The notes: a model not told the origin generated them from the letters alone. Numbered from the stretch's first letter, positions 23,754 to 32,645 are shown. The stretch: DNA of 64,000 nt from Flavobacterium pallidum (GCF_003097535.1 NZ_CP029187.1:2976001-3040000), one strand, 5' to 3'. A program made the numbers and translations.

Positions 23754-26249
23754 ATGCGAAAAATCAGCTTTTTACTGCTTTTTATTATTTCTGTCAATAG
23801 CAGCATCCAGGCACAGCAGCCTGTAAAACCAAATGTCGCCGACATTTATGCCCAAATCCAGAAACTCAACGTCCTTGGCACGGTACTTTATATCGCCGCA
23901 CATCCTGATGATGAAAACACACGGTTGATTTCCTATTATGCCAATGATAAAAAATACAGGACCGGTTACCTTTCACTGACGCGCGGGGACGGCGGGCAAA
24001 ACCTTATTGGCCCGGAGCTGCGCGAACTATTGGGAACTATCCGTACCCAGGAATTGCTCGAAGCGCGCAAGATTGACGGTGGCGAACAGTTCTTTTCCCG
24101 TGCCAACGATTTCGGGTATTCCAAGAACCCTGACGAAACGTTAAACATTTGGGATAAAAGCCAGGTTTTAAGTGACATCATCTGGCAAATCCGCAAATTC
24201 CAGCCCGATGTGATCATCAATCGTTTTGATCATCGTACACCGGGTACAACACATGGGCATCATACGGCTTCGGCTATGCTGAGTTTTGAAAGTTTCGACC
24301 TCGTAAATGACCCGAAATCATATCCCGAACAGTTGCAATATGTAAAGCCGTGGCAGCCAAAACGCATGTTCTTCAATACCTCATGGTGGTTTTATGGCAG
24401 TAAGGAAAAATTCGAACAGGCTGATAAAAGCAATATGTACAGCCTGCAAAACGGTGTTTATTTCCCGATGCTGGGCAAATCAAACCAGGAGATCGCAGCG
24501 CTAAGCCGCAGCCGACACCAATCTCAGGGGTTCGGAAGCACTGGTACGCGTGGGGAAGAAACCGAATATCTTGAATTCATAAAAGGCAGTAAACCTGAAA
24601 ATAAATCCGATATATTTGAAGGCATCGATACTTCATGGAATCGTGTGGAAGGAGGGCAACCGATCGGCATCCTGCTTGCTGAGGTAGAAAAAAACTTTGA
24701 TTTCAAAAATCCTGCCGCCAGCGTACCAAATCTTGTCAAGGCTTACCAGATGATTCAGGCATTGAATGAAGACCATTGGAAACCCCTGAAATTGGCAGAA
24801 ATAAAGAAAATTATAGCAGGTTGCACAGGACTTTATCTGGAAGCCGTAACCAATATTGAGGAAACGACCCCGGGGAGCAGGATAAAAGTAAAAGCTGAGG
24901 TGACGAACAGAAGCGATACTGATATGACCCTGACATCAGTGACTTTTCTCCCAAACCACAATACAATGCCACAAAACGCTTTACTGAAAAACAACATTCC
25001 TTTCACAATCGAACAGGAAATTGAAATAGGACAGCAAATGGCTTACACGCAACCTTATTGGCTTGATGAAAAAGGCAGCATCGGCATGTACCGTGTCAAT
25101 GAGCAGCTCAATATCGGTAAACCAGATGTGATCCGGGAATTGAAGGCTGTTTTCAATATTAATATTAACGGCATTGTGATTCCTTTCGACAAGGACATCG
25201 TTTATAAATTCAATGATGATGTTAAGGGCGAGATTTTCCGTCCGTTTGATATTGTCCCCGATGTTTCACTGTCCATACTCAACAAAGTTGCCATCTTCAA
25301 CACGAAAAAATCAAAGCACATCGAAGTGGCAGTCAAAGCCGGAAAAGACAATGTGACAGGCAATCTTTCGCTGAACCTGCCTGCAGGCTGGAAAATTATT
25401 CCTTCACAAACGGCTTTTGATTTAAGCAGGAAAGGCGCTGAACAAATTTTCACCTTTGAAGTTTTCCCTCCTGCAATGGGCAGTGAGGCACTCGCAAAGG
25501 CAACGGCTGTGATCGACGGGAAATCTTTCAGCCAGGAACAAATCAACATCAACTATGACCATATTTCGAGGCAACAGGTCCTGAAGCCTGCCGAAGCACG
25601 TTTTATCAGGCTGGACATCAAAACCGGAGCGGAGAAGATTGCCTACATCATGGGCGTTGGCGATGAAGTACCGAAAAGCCTGACACAGATGGGATATTCC
25701 GTAACGGTGATGAAGCCTGAAGAAATCTCTAAGGAACGGCTGATGAATTTCGATGTGGCCATGACGGGCATCCGCGCTTACAATGTTGTCCAGGCACTAT
25801 CGCTGAAACAGGACGTATTATTTGATTTTGTAAAAGAAGGTAAAACGATGATCGTGCAATACAACACTACCGACGATCTGGTTACCGATAAAATTGCGCC
25901 TTTCCCATTGAAATTATCCCGCGACCGGGTTACGGAAGAAAATGCGCCCGTGCGTTTCCTAAAGCCTGACGCGGACATACTGAATTCACCCAACAAAATC
26001 ACCGCAAAGGATTTCGAAGGCTGGCGCCAGGAACAGGGTTTGTATTACCCGAATGAATGGGATAAGGCCTTCACTCCTATCCTTTCTTCAAATGACAAGG
26101 GCGAACCTGCAAAAAACGGTGCATTGCTCGTAGCCAGTTATGGCAAAGGCCACTATATCTATACCGGGCTGAGCTTTTTCAGGGAATTGCCAGAAGGCGT
26201 TTCCGGAGCGTACCGCCTGATGGCCAACCTGATTTCCGTTAAAAATTAA
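23754..26249 (+). CDS. PIG-L family deacetylase, large secreted form
   Basis: An 831-residue protein with a signal peptide (about residues 1-21, ending SSIQAQ). The PIG-L/LmbE domain is in the N-terminal third: the metal motif AHPDDE is at residues 49-54, then LTRGDGGQNLIGPELRELLG, and the second metal site THGHHT is near residue 170. These zinc enzymes deacetylate N-acetylglucosamine-type substrates. The middle (about residues 370-620) reads as beta-sandwich modules. The C-terminal third (about 625-831) resembles an amidotransferase-like or ThuA-like fold (FDVAMTGIRAYNV, GKTMIVQYNT, ending GKGHYIYTGLSFFRELP). It probably acts on an extracellular sugar conjugate. A tiny membrane-protein gene and a symporter gene follow directly, suggesting uptake of the product. 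Confidence 0.9.
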   Translation: MRKISFLLLFIISVNSSIQAQQPVKPNVADIYAQIQKLNVLGTVLYIAAHPDDENTRLISYYANDKKYRTGYLSLTRGDGGQNLIGPELRELLGTIRTQELLEARKIDGGEQFFSRANDFGYSKNPDETLNIWDKSQVLSDIIWQIRKFQPDVIINRFDHRTPGTTHGHHTASAMLSFESFDLVNDPKSYPEQLQYVKPWQPKRMFFNTSWWFYGSKEKFEQADKSNMYSLQNGVYFPMLGKSNQEIAALSRSRHQSQGFGSTGTRGEETEYLEFIKGSKPENKSDIFEGIDTSWNRVEGGQPIGILLAEVEKNFDFKNPAASVPNLVKAYQMIQALNEDHWKPLKLAEIKKIIAGCTGLYLEAVTNIEETTPGSRIKVKAEVTNRSDTDMTLTSVTFLPNHNTMPQNALLKNNIPFTIEQEIEIGQQMAYTQPYWLDEKGSIGMYRVNEQLNIGKPDVIRELKAVFNININGIVIPFDKDIVYKFNDDVKGEIFRPFDIVPDVSLSILNKVAIFNTKKSKHIEVAVKAGKDNVTGNLSLNLPAGWKIIPSQTAFDLSRKGAEQIFTFEVFPPAMGSEALAKATAVIDGKSFSQEQININYDHISRQQVLKPAEARFIRLDIKTGAEKIAYIMGVGDEVPKSLTQMGYSVTVMKPEEISKERLMNFDVAMTGIRAYNVVQALSLKQDVLFDFVKEGKTMIVQYNTTDDLVTDKIAPFPLKLSRDRVTEENAPVRFLKPDADILNSPNKITAKDFEGWRQEQGLYYPNEWDKAFTPILSSNDKGEPAKNGALLVASYGKGHYIYTGLSFFRELPEGVSGAYRLMANLISVKN

Positions 26250-26252
26250 CCC

Positions 26253-26357
26253 ATGGCCGAAAATCAATCCCGCTGGAAAAAAAGCTACACTGCCGTGCTG
26301 TTTGCCAATGCCTGCTACATCCTGATATTTTATTTTCTAATGCGTTATTCTTCGTAA
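26253..26357 (+). CDS. 34-residue single-pass membrane protein
   Basis: A short ORF starting ATG 4 bases after the PIG-L stop and ending TAA directly against the ATG of the symporter (no gap). It encodes a basic N-terminus (MAENQSRWKKSYTAVLF), then one hydrophobic segment (about residues 14-30) and RYSS at the end. The tight, in-phase packing, the membrane-helix pattern with a positive N-terminus (Cys-in expected) and the complete use of the gap argue for a real gene. It is probably an accessory subunit of the symporter, like the small proteins found with other transporters. Confidence 0.7.
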   Translation: MAENQSRWKKSYTAVLFANACYILIFYFLMRYSS

Positions 26358-28073
26358 ATGGAACCGATTGACTGGATTGTACTGATCGCGACGCTTTTCT
26401 TCATCGTTTTTTATGGCGTATGGAAAACGACTGGCAGCAAAAACGTGAACGAATACATCCTCGGCAACAATGAAACACCGTGGTATACTGTCGGGATTTC
26501 AGTGATGGCTACCCAGGCGAGTGCCATTACATTCCTGTCGACACCGGGACAGGCTTATGACAGCGGGATGGGTTTTGTGCAGTTTTATTTCGGGCTGCCA
26601 CTCGCCATGGTCATAATCTGCTATACCTTTATTCCGATTTACCATAAACTGAAAGTGTATACGGCTTACGAATTCCTCGAAAGGAGATTCGACATGAAAA
26701 CCCGTACACTGGCGGCGATATTGTTTTTAGTGCAACGCGGACTCGGCACCGGGATTACTATTTATGCCCCGGCGATTATCCTTTCGACCATTTTAGGTTG
26801 GGATTTGAACAAGATGATTATCGGCATCGGGACATTAGTGGTTTTGTATACTTTTTCAGGTGGCACGAAAGCAGTCAATGTCACACACAAACAGCAAATG
26901 TTCATCATCATGCTGGGGATGGGCGTAGCTTTTTACCTGATATTACACGCACTTCCCGACGACATTACTTTCGGCAAAGCATTGCAAATTGCGGGCGCCA
27001 GTGACAAGATGACCATTCTCGATTTTTCTTTCGACCCTAAAAGCCGTTATACTTTCTGGAGTGGCATTACCGGCGGTTTGTTCCTGATGCTGTCCTATTT
27101 CGGGACCGACCAATCGCAGGTGCAGCGTTATCTTTCGGGGAAATCGATCAGGGAAAGCCAGATGGGGCTTATCCTGAACGGAATCATGAAAGTCCCGATG
27201 CAGTTTTTCATCCTTCTGACCGGTGTGATGGTTTTCGTTTTCTTCCAATTTCGTGAAGTCCCGCTGAATTTCAATCCGAACAGTAAAGGGATTGCAGCAC
27301 ATTCCGCTTACGCAAAAGAATATCAGTCACTTGAAACTGAACTGTCCGATGTGGGCGCTAAAAAGAAATTGGCCGTCATCGCATTGGCCAAAAGTGACAC
27401 TGAAAACCCTGCCCTGAAAATGGAAATCAAATCGCTCAACAAGTACGAAAAAGAACTCCGTACCAAAGGCCAGGAACTGATCGGGAAAGCACAGGGAAAA
27501 GACAAATCCAGTGACGCCGATTATATCTTCATTTATTTCATAGTGCATTACCTGCCACGCGGATTTATCGGACTGCTGCTTGCGGTGATCTTATGCGCTG
27601 CCATGTCATCTACGGCATCGGGATTGAACGCGTTGGCATCGACTACTGTAATTGATTTATACAAGCGCAACCTGAACACGGAAAAACCCGATAAGCATTT
27701 CGTAAATGCTGGCAAGTTCTTTACCATATTATGGGGTGCCGTCGCCATCTCATTTGCCTGTGTCGGAAGTTTATTTGTGAACCTGATCCAATTGGTAAAT
27801 ATTGTCGGATCAATATTCTATGGCACGGTATTGGGGATTTTCCTCGTTGGTTTTTACATCAACTATGTGAAATCTGCAGCCATCTTCTGGAGCGCGGTCA
27901 TCAGCCAGCTGATTATTTTTATCATCTATTATTATGCCATACACATATATCCTGACGGACAGGAAAAACTGGGTTATTTATGGCTGAATTTTATCGGTGC
28001 GGTATTGACAGTATTGTTTTCAATAATCTTTCAAGTATTTGCGCTAAAGAAAAATACCTCACTTGAAGCATAA
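26358..28073 (+). CDS. Sodium:solute symporter (SSS family)
   Basis: A 571-residue transporter of the SSS family with about 13 membrane segments. Family features include GVSVMATQASAITFLSTPGQ-like sequence in the first helices (SVMATQASAITFLSTPG), LVQRGLGTGITIYAPA, TDQSQVQRYLSGKS (the SSS signature region) and AAMSSTASGLNALAS late in the protein. A charged soluble insert of about 70 residues (about 320-390, rich in Lys, Glu, Leu) splits the transmembrane part and is unusual. Substrates vary (sugars, sialic acid, amino acids). The upstream secreted PIG-L deacetylase suggests an amino-sugar-type substrate, which is inference. Confidence 0.93.
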   Translation: MEPIDWIVLIATLFFIVFYGVWKTTGSKNVNEYILGNNETPWYTVGISVMATQASAITFLSTPGQAYDSGMGFVQFYFGLPLAMVIICYTFIPIYHKLKVYTAYEFLERRFDMKTRTLAAILFLVQRGLGTGITIYAPAIILSTILGWDLNKMIIGIGTLVVLYTFSGGTKAVNVTHKQQMFIIMLGMGVAFYLILHALPDDITFGKALQIAGASDKMTILDFSFDPKSRYTFWSGITGGLFLMLSYFGTDQSQVQRYLSGKSIRESQMGLILNGIMKVPMQFFILLTGVMVFVFFQFREVPLNFNPNSKGIAAHSAYAKEYQSLETELSDVGAKKKLAVIALAKSDTENPALKMEIKSLNKYEKELRTKGQELIGKAQGKDKSSDADYIFIYFIVHYLPRGFIGLLLAVILCAAMSSTASGLNALASTTVIDLYKRNLNTEKPDKHFVNAGKFFTILWGAVAISFACVGSLFVNLIQLVNIVGSIFYGTVLGIFLVGFYINYVKSAAIFWSAVISQLIIFIIYYYAIHIYPDGQEKLGYLWLNFIGAVLTVLFSIIFQVFALKKNTSLEA

Positions 28074-28104
28074 AAAAAGCCGTGAAATTCAGGGCTTTTT
28101 TTTT
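28072..28104. terminator. Shared terminator between convergent symporter and DUF2911 genes
   Basis: AAAAAAAGCC and GGCTTTTTTTTT pair across about 11 bases. The A-run and T-run on either side allow termination in both directions. Confidence 0.8.
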
Positions 28105-28119
28105 AATATTTCAGGATAA

Positions 28120-28962
28120 TTATTTCTTGCTCCATTCCGCAATACTGTCCTTGTTCATTTTTACGTAATCCGCGTTCTTGGCTGCTTCAGCAGCAGCAAG
28201 TGAAATCTTTGCAGTCTCGATTGCGCCTTTTTTGTCGCCCAGTTTCGCCTGGATTAAAGACTTAAGCCTGGTGTACCAAAATGGATTCGGTTGTTTCATT
28301 TCCAATGCTTTGTTCACATATTCCAAAGCAACTTTCATGTCATCTCCTGACTGGAAATAATATTGCGCCGACGAGAAATAATCGTCAGCTGAAGGTCCGG
28401 CCAGTGCTTTCTTGATGCTTTCCGTAGCGGTTTTTCTGGTAGGGACTTCAAATTTAACTGCAGCAACCGTTTTCTCCCAGGAGATTTCAAGCATACCATA
28501 GTTATTGTCGAGCCCATTAATACCGATCGTAAAACTCTCCACGTTACGGTTCAGCATTTCAGGTTTTACATTGGTTTTCAAGGCCACTTTACTTTCATCC
28601 CAGGTTTCCGGAGTACCCCAGTTGTCAGTACTGCTGTAAAAAATCACATCCCAGTTGTCCGCTTTAGGAGTGGTATACAATGCATATTTCCCTTTTTTCA
28701 GGGTCTTGCCATCAATCACGACATCTTCGCTGAAATTAATTGTGGTATTGGCATTCGCACCGGTCCTCCATAATTTTCCGAAAGGAACCAAATCTCCGAA
28801 AATGGTGCGCCCTTTCACACCCGGGCGTGAATAATCAACGGTAACATCCGTAAGGCCTACCACCTGTTCTACATGTGCCTTAGGGCTTGGCGCCGGCGTT
28901 TTTACCTGTGCTGTAAGGTATGTTACACATAATAAAGTCGCTACGATAAATAATTTTCTCAT
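28120..28962 (-). CDS. DUF2911 domain secreted protein
   Basis: A 280-residue protein. I take the ATG at 28962, giving the signal peptide MRKLFIVATLLCVTYLTAQ; the upstream Met adds 8 residues without improving it. The DUF2911 core is at about residues 25-150: VTVDYSRPGVKGRTIFGDLVPFG, then LWRTGANANTTINFSED, GKYALYTTPKADNW and MLEISWEKT. The C-terminal 90 residues resemble tetratricopeptide-like helices (ALEYVNKALEMKQPNPFWYTR, then KKGAIETAKISLAAAEAA). The function is unknown; the family is common in Bacteroidota periplasm. A -7 box TAATTTTG (28984-28991, minus strand) is 21 bases from the start. Confidence 0.9.
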   Translation of the reverse strand: MRKLFIVATLLCVTYLTAQVKTPAPSPKAHVEQVVGLTDVTVDYSRPGVKGRTIFGDLVPFGKLWRTGANANTTINFSEDVVIDGKTLKKGKYALYTTPKADNWDVIFYSSTDNWGTPETWDESKVALKTNVKPEMLNRNVESFTIGINGLDNNYGMLEISWEKTVAAVKFEVPTRKTATESIKKALAGPSADDYFSSAQYYFQSGDDMKVALEYVNKALEMKQPNPFWYTRLKSLIQAKLGDKKGAIETAKISLAAAEAAKNADYVKMNKDSIAEWSKK

Positions 28963-28983
28963 AAGTAAGGTTTTATATTTCGC

Positions 28984-28991
28984 CAAAATTA
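28984..28991 (-). promoter_or_regulatory. Candidate -7 promoter box of DUF2911 gene
   Basis: TAATTTTG on the minus strand, 21 bases upstream of the start. A near-consensus TTTC rather than TTG lies upstream. Confidence 0.45.
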
Positions 28992-29076
28992 CGCATTCAG
29001 GCAGGGTTGAAATGTTAATATTATATTAATTTAAGTTTAGTCTGTTTCATGTTTTAAAGAAAGCATTAAACATTTG

Positions 29077-29084
29077 TATCTTTG
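29077..29084 (+). promoter_or_regulatory. Candidate -7 promoter box of SRPBCC gene
   Basis: TATCTTTG is an exact TAnnTTTG match ending at 29084, 14 bases before the ATG at 29099. It overlaps a GTG that could otherwise be read as an earlier start, so it favours the ATG. Confidence 0.5.
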
Positions 29085-29098
29085 TGAAAACTTGCCCT

Positions 29099-29578
29099 AT
29101 GTTTACAAAAAGAAACATCCAATGCTTATCAACCTCTGTAGATGAAGCCTGGGATTTTTTATCCGATCCGAAAAACCTGGCGAAAATTACACCACCCGAT
29201 TTACGGTTCGAGATTGTCTCAGGTGCTGAAAAAAAGATGTATGCCGGCCAGATCATCCAATATCATGTACGGTCTTTTTTTGGTATAAAAACAGAATGGA
29301 TTGCTGAAATCACTTATGTAAAAGAAAAGGCCTATTTTGTTGACGAGCAACGTTATGGCCCATACAAAATGTGGCATCACAAACATTTTATAAGAGCCAT
29401 TCCAAATGGTGTCGAAATGGAAAATATCGTTGATTATAGCGTTCCCCTGGGTATTTTTGGCAAATGGATTCATTCTTTTATCATAAAGCCAAAATTGGAT
29501 AAAATTTTTGAATTCAGGCGACAGAAGCTGATTGAAATTTTCGGTGAATATGATCCTGAAGTAAGTAAAACAGCATAA
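29099..29578 (+). CDS. SRPBCC family protein (cell-division-inhibitor-like)
   Basis: A 159-residue START/SRPBCC-fold protein of the type placed next to photolyase or SDR genes. Motifs: VDEAWDFLSDPKNLAKITPP near the start, QIIQYHVRSFFGIKTEWIAEI and VDEQRYGPYKMWHHKHF. The fold binds hydrophobic ligands. I use the ATG at 29099; the GTG at 29084 overlaps the -7 box. The stop overlaps the photolyase start in a TAATG junction, so the two are translated as one unit. Its role next to a photolyase is unknown. Confidence 0.88.
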   Translation: MFTKRNIQCLSTSVDEAWDFLSDPKNLAKITPPDLRFEIVSGAEKKMYAGQIIQYHVRSFFGIKTEWIAEITYVKEKAYFVDEQRYGPYKMWHHKHFIRAIPNGVEMENIVDYSVPLGIFGKWIHSFIIKPKLDKIFEFRRQKLIEIFGEYDPEVSKTA

Positions 29579-30879
29579 TGGAAAAAGACAAAATCAATAT
29601 TTTCTGGTTCAGGAGGGATTTAAGGCTCGATGACAACCGCGGTTTTTATGAAGCGCTTACATCCGGACTCAAAGTGCTTCCTATGTTCATTTTTGACGAT
29701 AAAATTTTATCCGAATTGCCAAAAGACGATGCGCGGGTTACGTTTATCCATTCCCTTTTGGATGCGATGAATGAAAAACTGAAGGAGTCAAAATGTTCAC
29801 TTGCTGTATTTCATGGTGATCCGGCCAAAATTTTTGAAGACCTCATCCGGGACAACCAAATCGAAACTATTTTTACAAACCACGATTATGAACCTTACGC
29901 ACGCAAACGCGACAAGGCGGTGTACCAGGTTTTTAAAGAAAATAATATTGCATTTAAGACTTACAAAGACCAGGTCATTTTTGAAAAAGATGAAATCATT
30001 AAAGAAGACGGTAAGCCCTATGTCGTTTTTACGCCTTATTCAAACAAATGGCTGGAGCATTTCCATAAAACGGATTTGAAGCATTTCCCGTCCGAAAATC
30101 ATTTTGACAAAATTGCAGCCCACTCACACCCTTTTCCATCATTGAAAAAAATCGGGTTCCAAAAGTCGGGAATTTCGGTTCCCGAATACAACATTTCAAA
30201 GGACTTGGTTCACAATTATGAAGGCACAAGGAATTTTCCGGCTCTGGACAAAACTTCAAAACTGAGTCCACACCTGCGTTTCGGAGCCGTTCCGATCAGG
30301 AAAATGGTTCAGAAGGCGAATCAGGAATCCAATAAGACTTTCCTGAAGGAATTGATCTGGCGCGAATTTTTTATGCAAATCCTGTGGCATTTTCCGCATA
30401 CCGTGAATAAAAGTTTCCGACCAAAATATGACAACATCAAATGGATTTACAGTGAAGTAAATTTCAAGAAATGGTGTGAAGGCAAAACCGGTTATCCGAT
30501 TGTAGATGCGGGAATGCGCGAACTTAATGAAACCGGCCACATGCACAACCGCGTCCGTATGGTGGTGGCGAGTTTCCTCTGTAAACATTTATTGATCGAC
30601 TGGCGCTGGGGCGAAGCCTATTTTGCCGAAAAATTATTGGATTATGAACAATCCAGCAATGTCGGGAACTGGCAATGGGCAGCGGGAAGCGGTGTGGATG
30701 CCGCGCCATATTTCAGGATTTTCAATCCGGCGGAGCAGGCAAAAAAGTTTGATAAGGACGGAAAATACATCCGGAGATGGGTCAGGGAATTTGACACGGA
30801 TTCGTATCCCGAACCCATAGTCGATCACAAAGAAGCACGTGAACGATGCCTTAAGGTGTTTAAGGAAGCTTTAGTGTAA
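29578..30879 (+). CDS. Cryptochrome/DNA photolyase family protein
   Basis: A 433-residue flavoprotein. The N-terminal photolyase alpha/beta domain begins INIFWFRRDLRLDDNRG. The FAD-binding helical domain carries KELIWREFFMQILWHFP, AGMRELNETGHMHNRVRM and DYEQSSNVGNWQWAAGSG, all typical of class I CPD photolyases and relatives. It would repair UV-made pyrimidine dimers using blue light, with FAD and an antenna cofactor. It is coupled to the SRPBCC gene by a TAATG overlap. Its last codons overlap the convergent HAD gene by 9 bases, so both ends are fixed by neighbours. Length is usual. Confidence 0.95.
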   Translation: MEKDKINIFWFRRDLRLDDNRGFYEALTSGLKVLPMFIFDDKILSELPKDDARVTFIHSLLDAMNEKLKESKCSLAVFHGDPAKIFEDLIRDNQIETIFTNHDYEPYARKRDKAVYQVFKENNIAFKTYKDQVIFEKDEIIKEDGKPYVVFTPYSNKWLEHFHKTDLKHFPSENHFDKIAAHSHPFPSLKKIGFQKSGISVPEYNISKDLVHNYEGTRNFPALDKTSKLSPHLRFGAVPIRKMVQKANQESNKTFLKELIWREFFMQILWHFPHTVNKSFRPKYDNIKWIYSEVNFKKWCEGKTGYPIVDAGMRELNETGHMHNRVRMVVASFLCKHLLIDWRWGEAYFAEKLLDYEQSSNVGNWQWAAGSGVDAAPYFRIFNPAEQAKKFDKDGKYIRRWVREFDTDSYPEPIVDHKEARERCLKVFKEALV

Positions 30880-31527
30880 ACCTTTAACGGTTTCAAAATC
30901 CAGCTCGTTAAAATGGGTAATGATTTTGTCGGCCAGTGATAAATCCTGTAGTTTCGAATGCGGACTGACGTACCCAATGCAATAAATTCCCGCTGACTTT
31001 GCCGCTTTCACGCCATTCGTACTGTCTTCAATCACGATACAGTTTTCAATTGGGGTTCCTGATAAACGCGCCGCTTCAATGAAAATCGCGGGATCTGGCT
31101 TTGATTTCGGGAAATCTTCACCCGAAACGATGTATGTAAAATACTGATGCAGCTTAAACCGGTTAAAAACACGCTCAATAGTAACTTTAGCGGAAGATGA
31201 AGCTAAAACTAGCTGCATGCCTTTTGAATGCAAATCTTTGATCAGGTTTTCCACGCCTTCTAAAAGGTATAAATCTTCCTTTTTGTCGAAGGCATCATTA
31301 AACAATTCCCTTTTTCTGTTGACCAAAACATCGACTTCATGTGGGAGACCGAAGTTTTCCTTCAGTTTTTCATAAGTATTTTTGGTTGAAAATCCGGTGA
31401 AGGTTGCATACATTTCTGCCGGAACATCAATGTTTAGATCATTAAAATGCTGGTTGTAGGCAAAATGATGCACTGGCTCCGTATCAACGATAACGCCATC
31501 CATATCAAAAATAACTGTTTGTATCAT
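30871..31527 (-). CDS. HAD-family phosphatase, beta-phosphoglucomutase-like
   Basis: A 218-residue HAD hydrolase of subclass IA. Motif I FDMDGVIVDTEP holds the nucleophile Asp; motif II is LVLASSSAK; motif III Lys is near FPKSKPDPAIF; motif IV is IVIEDSTNGVKAAKSAG. The VIVDTEP cap entrance is like beta-phosphoglucomutase and related sugar-phosphate phosphatases; the substrate cannot be told from sequence. It is a single gene with a good promoter upstream (31545-31572) and a 9-base 3' overlap with the photolyase gene. Confidence 0.92.
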   Translation of the reverse strand: MIQTVIFDMDGVIVDTEPVHHFAYNQHFNDLNIDVPAEMYATFTGFSTKNTYEKLKENFGLPHEVDVLVNRKRELFNDAFDKKEDLYLLEGVENLIKDLHSKGMQLVLASSSAKVTIERVFNRFKLHQYFTYIVSGEDFPKSKPDPAIFIEAARLSGTPIENCIVIEDSTNGVKAAKSAGIYCIGYVSPHSKLQDLSLADKIITHFNELDFETVKGLH

Positions 31528-31544
31528 GTGGTTGTATTGTGCGG

Positions 31545-31572
31545 CAAATTTACAAAGTTTAGAGGGCTACAA
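31545..31572 (-). promoter_or_regulatory. Bacteroidota-type promoter of the HAD gene
   Basis: On the minus strand TTG is followed after 17 bases by TAAATTTG, 17 bases from the start codon. Both boxes and the spacing fit the -33/-7 consensus of Bacteroidota sigma factor. Confidence 0.7.
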
Positions 31573-31659
31573 ATCATTTTCACAAAAAGATAACATGCCG
31601 TTTGAAAGGCCATTAAACTATTTGGATTAACTTTAGTCAGAAACACAAAAAATTGACTT

Positions 31660-32202
31660 TTGACCGACGAGGAAGAATTCATAAAGGAATTGCTTGATCC
31701 GAAAACGCAAAATGCCGCGTTTCAGAAATTGCTTGCGCAATACCAGCGGCCTTTATATTCGCACATCAGGAGTATCGTACTGAACCACGACGATGCCGAC
31801 GATGTGCTCCAGAATACTTTCGTAAAGGTTTTCAGACACCTTAAAAATTTCAAGGGCGACAGTAAGCTCTTTACATGGATGTACCGTATTGCAACGAATG
31901 AGTCGATTACTTTCATCAACAATAAAGCAAAAAAACACAGGCAAACCAGTGAAGAATACCAACAAAGGCAGATTGAAAAAATTAAAGCGGATGATTATTT
32001 CGATGGCGACGAAATTCAGTTGAAACTGCAAAAATCTGTGACTTTGCTGCCTGAAAAGCAACAACTTGTATTTAAAATGAAATATTATCAGGATTTGAAA
32101 TATGAGGAAATATCCGAAATCCTGGGCACGTCTGTCGGTGCTTTAAAAGCATCTTATTTTCATGCCGTAAGGAAAATTGAGGAATTCATGAATAAAGGTT
32201 AA
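31660..32202 (+). CDS. RNA polymerase ECF sigma factor
   Basis: A 180-residue ECF sigma factor. Region 2 is at about residues 25-95 (YQRPLYSHIRSIVLNHDDADDVLQNTFVKVFRHL, with the DDVLQNTF core) and region 4 at about 120-175 (LPEKQQLVFKMKYYQDLKYEEISEILGT, then GALKASYFHAVRKI). The frame has a stop at 31654-31656 and no ATG until well inside region 2, so the TTG at 31660 must be the start. It is followed by a membrane protein and a secreted sensor-like gene in the same direction, the usual ECF/anti-sigma/sensor order of Flavobacteria. Confidence 0.94.
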   Translation: MTDEEEFIKELLDPKTQNAAFQKLLAQYQRPLYSHIRSIVLNHDDADDVLQNTFVKVFRHLKNFKGDSKLFTWMYRIATNESITFINNKAKKHRQTSEEYQQRQIEKIKADDYFDGDEIQLKLQKSVTLLPEKQQLVFKMKYYQDLKYEEISEILGTSVGALKASYFHAVRKIEEFMNKG

Positions 32203-32232
32203 ACTAACGAAAAAATAAAAAGTCTCAGCAAT

Positions 32233-32643
32233 ATGGAAAATTTCAAACTGGACGAACACCCGAAAATCAGCAGCGGATTCCGCGAACCAGCAGGATATTT
32301 TGAAAGCCTTTCCGCTTCTGTAATGGCAAAAATAAATGCGGAACAGCCAAAGGTCATTCCGCTTTACAAACGTTATAAAATAATATGGTGCGCCGCGGCG
32401 GCAGTGGTCTTTGCAGCCCTCATGATTCCTGTCATCAATGATTTTACGCCAAAAGAAGCCCAGCCAGATGCCGTTTCAATCGAGAACTACCTCACTTATC
32501 AATCGAATATTTCAACTGATGATATTGCGTCGCTCCTTAATGAGGAAGACCTTGACAATATCGACAGCGACATTTCCCTTGACGATAAATCCATCGAGGA
32601 AGTCCTTACTTCCGACAATAATTTTGAAAACCTAATAGATTAA
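32233..32643 (+). CDS. Membrane protein, candidate anti-sigma factor
   Basis: A 136-residue protein with a short cytoplasmic N-terminus (about 45 residues), one membrane segment (about residues 48-68, IIWCAAAAVVFAALMIPV) and a strongly acidic periplasmic tail (about 70-136, many Asp and Glu). This is the topology of membrane-bound anti-sigma factors. I see no zinc-binding ASD motif (HxxxCxxC), so the call rests on topology and position after the ECF gene by 30 bases. It is followed after 2 bases by the sensor-like gene. Confidence 0.8.
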   Translation: MENFKLDEHPKISSGFREPAGYFESLSASVMAKINAEQPKVIPLYKRYKIIWCAAAAVVFAALMIPVINDFTPKEAQPDAVSIENYLTYQSNISTDDIASLLNEEDLDNIDSDISLDDKSIEEVLTSDNNFENLID

Positions 32644-32645
32644 TT

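Noticed and set aside
29084..29098. GTG start for the SRPBCC protein
   Set aside because: The GTG overlaps the last base of an exact -7 promoter box, so it would lie upstream of the transcript start. The ATG at 29099 is used.
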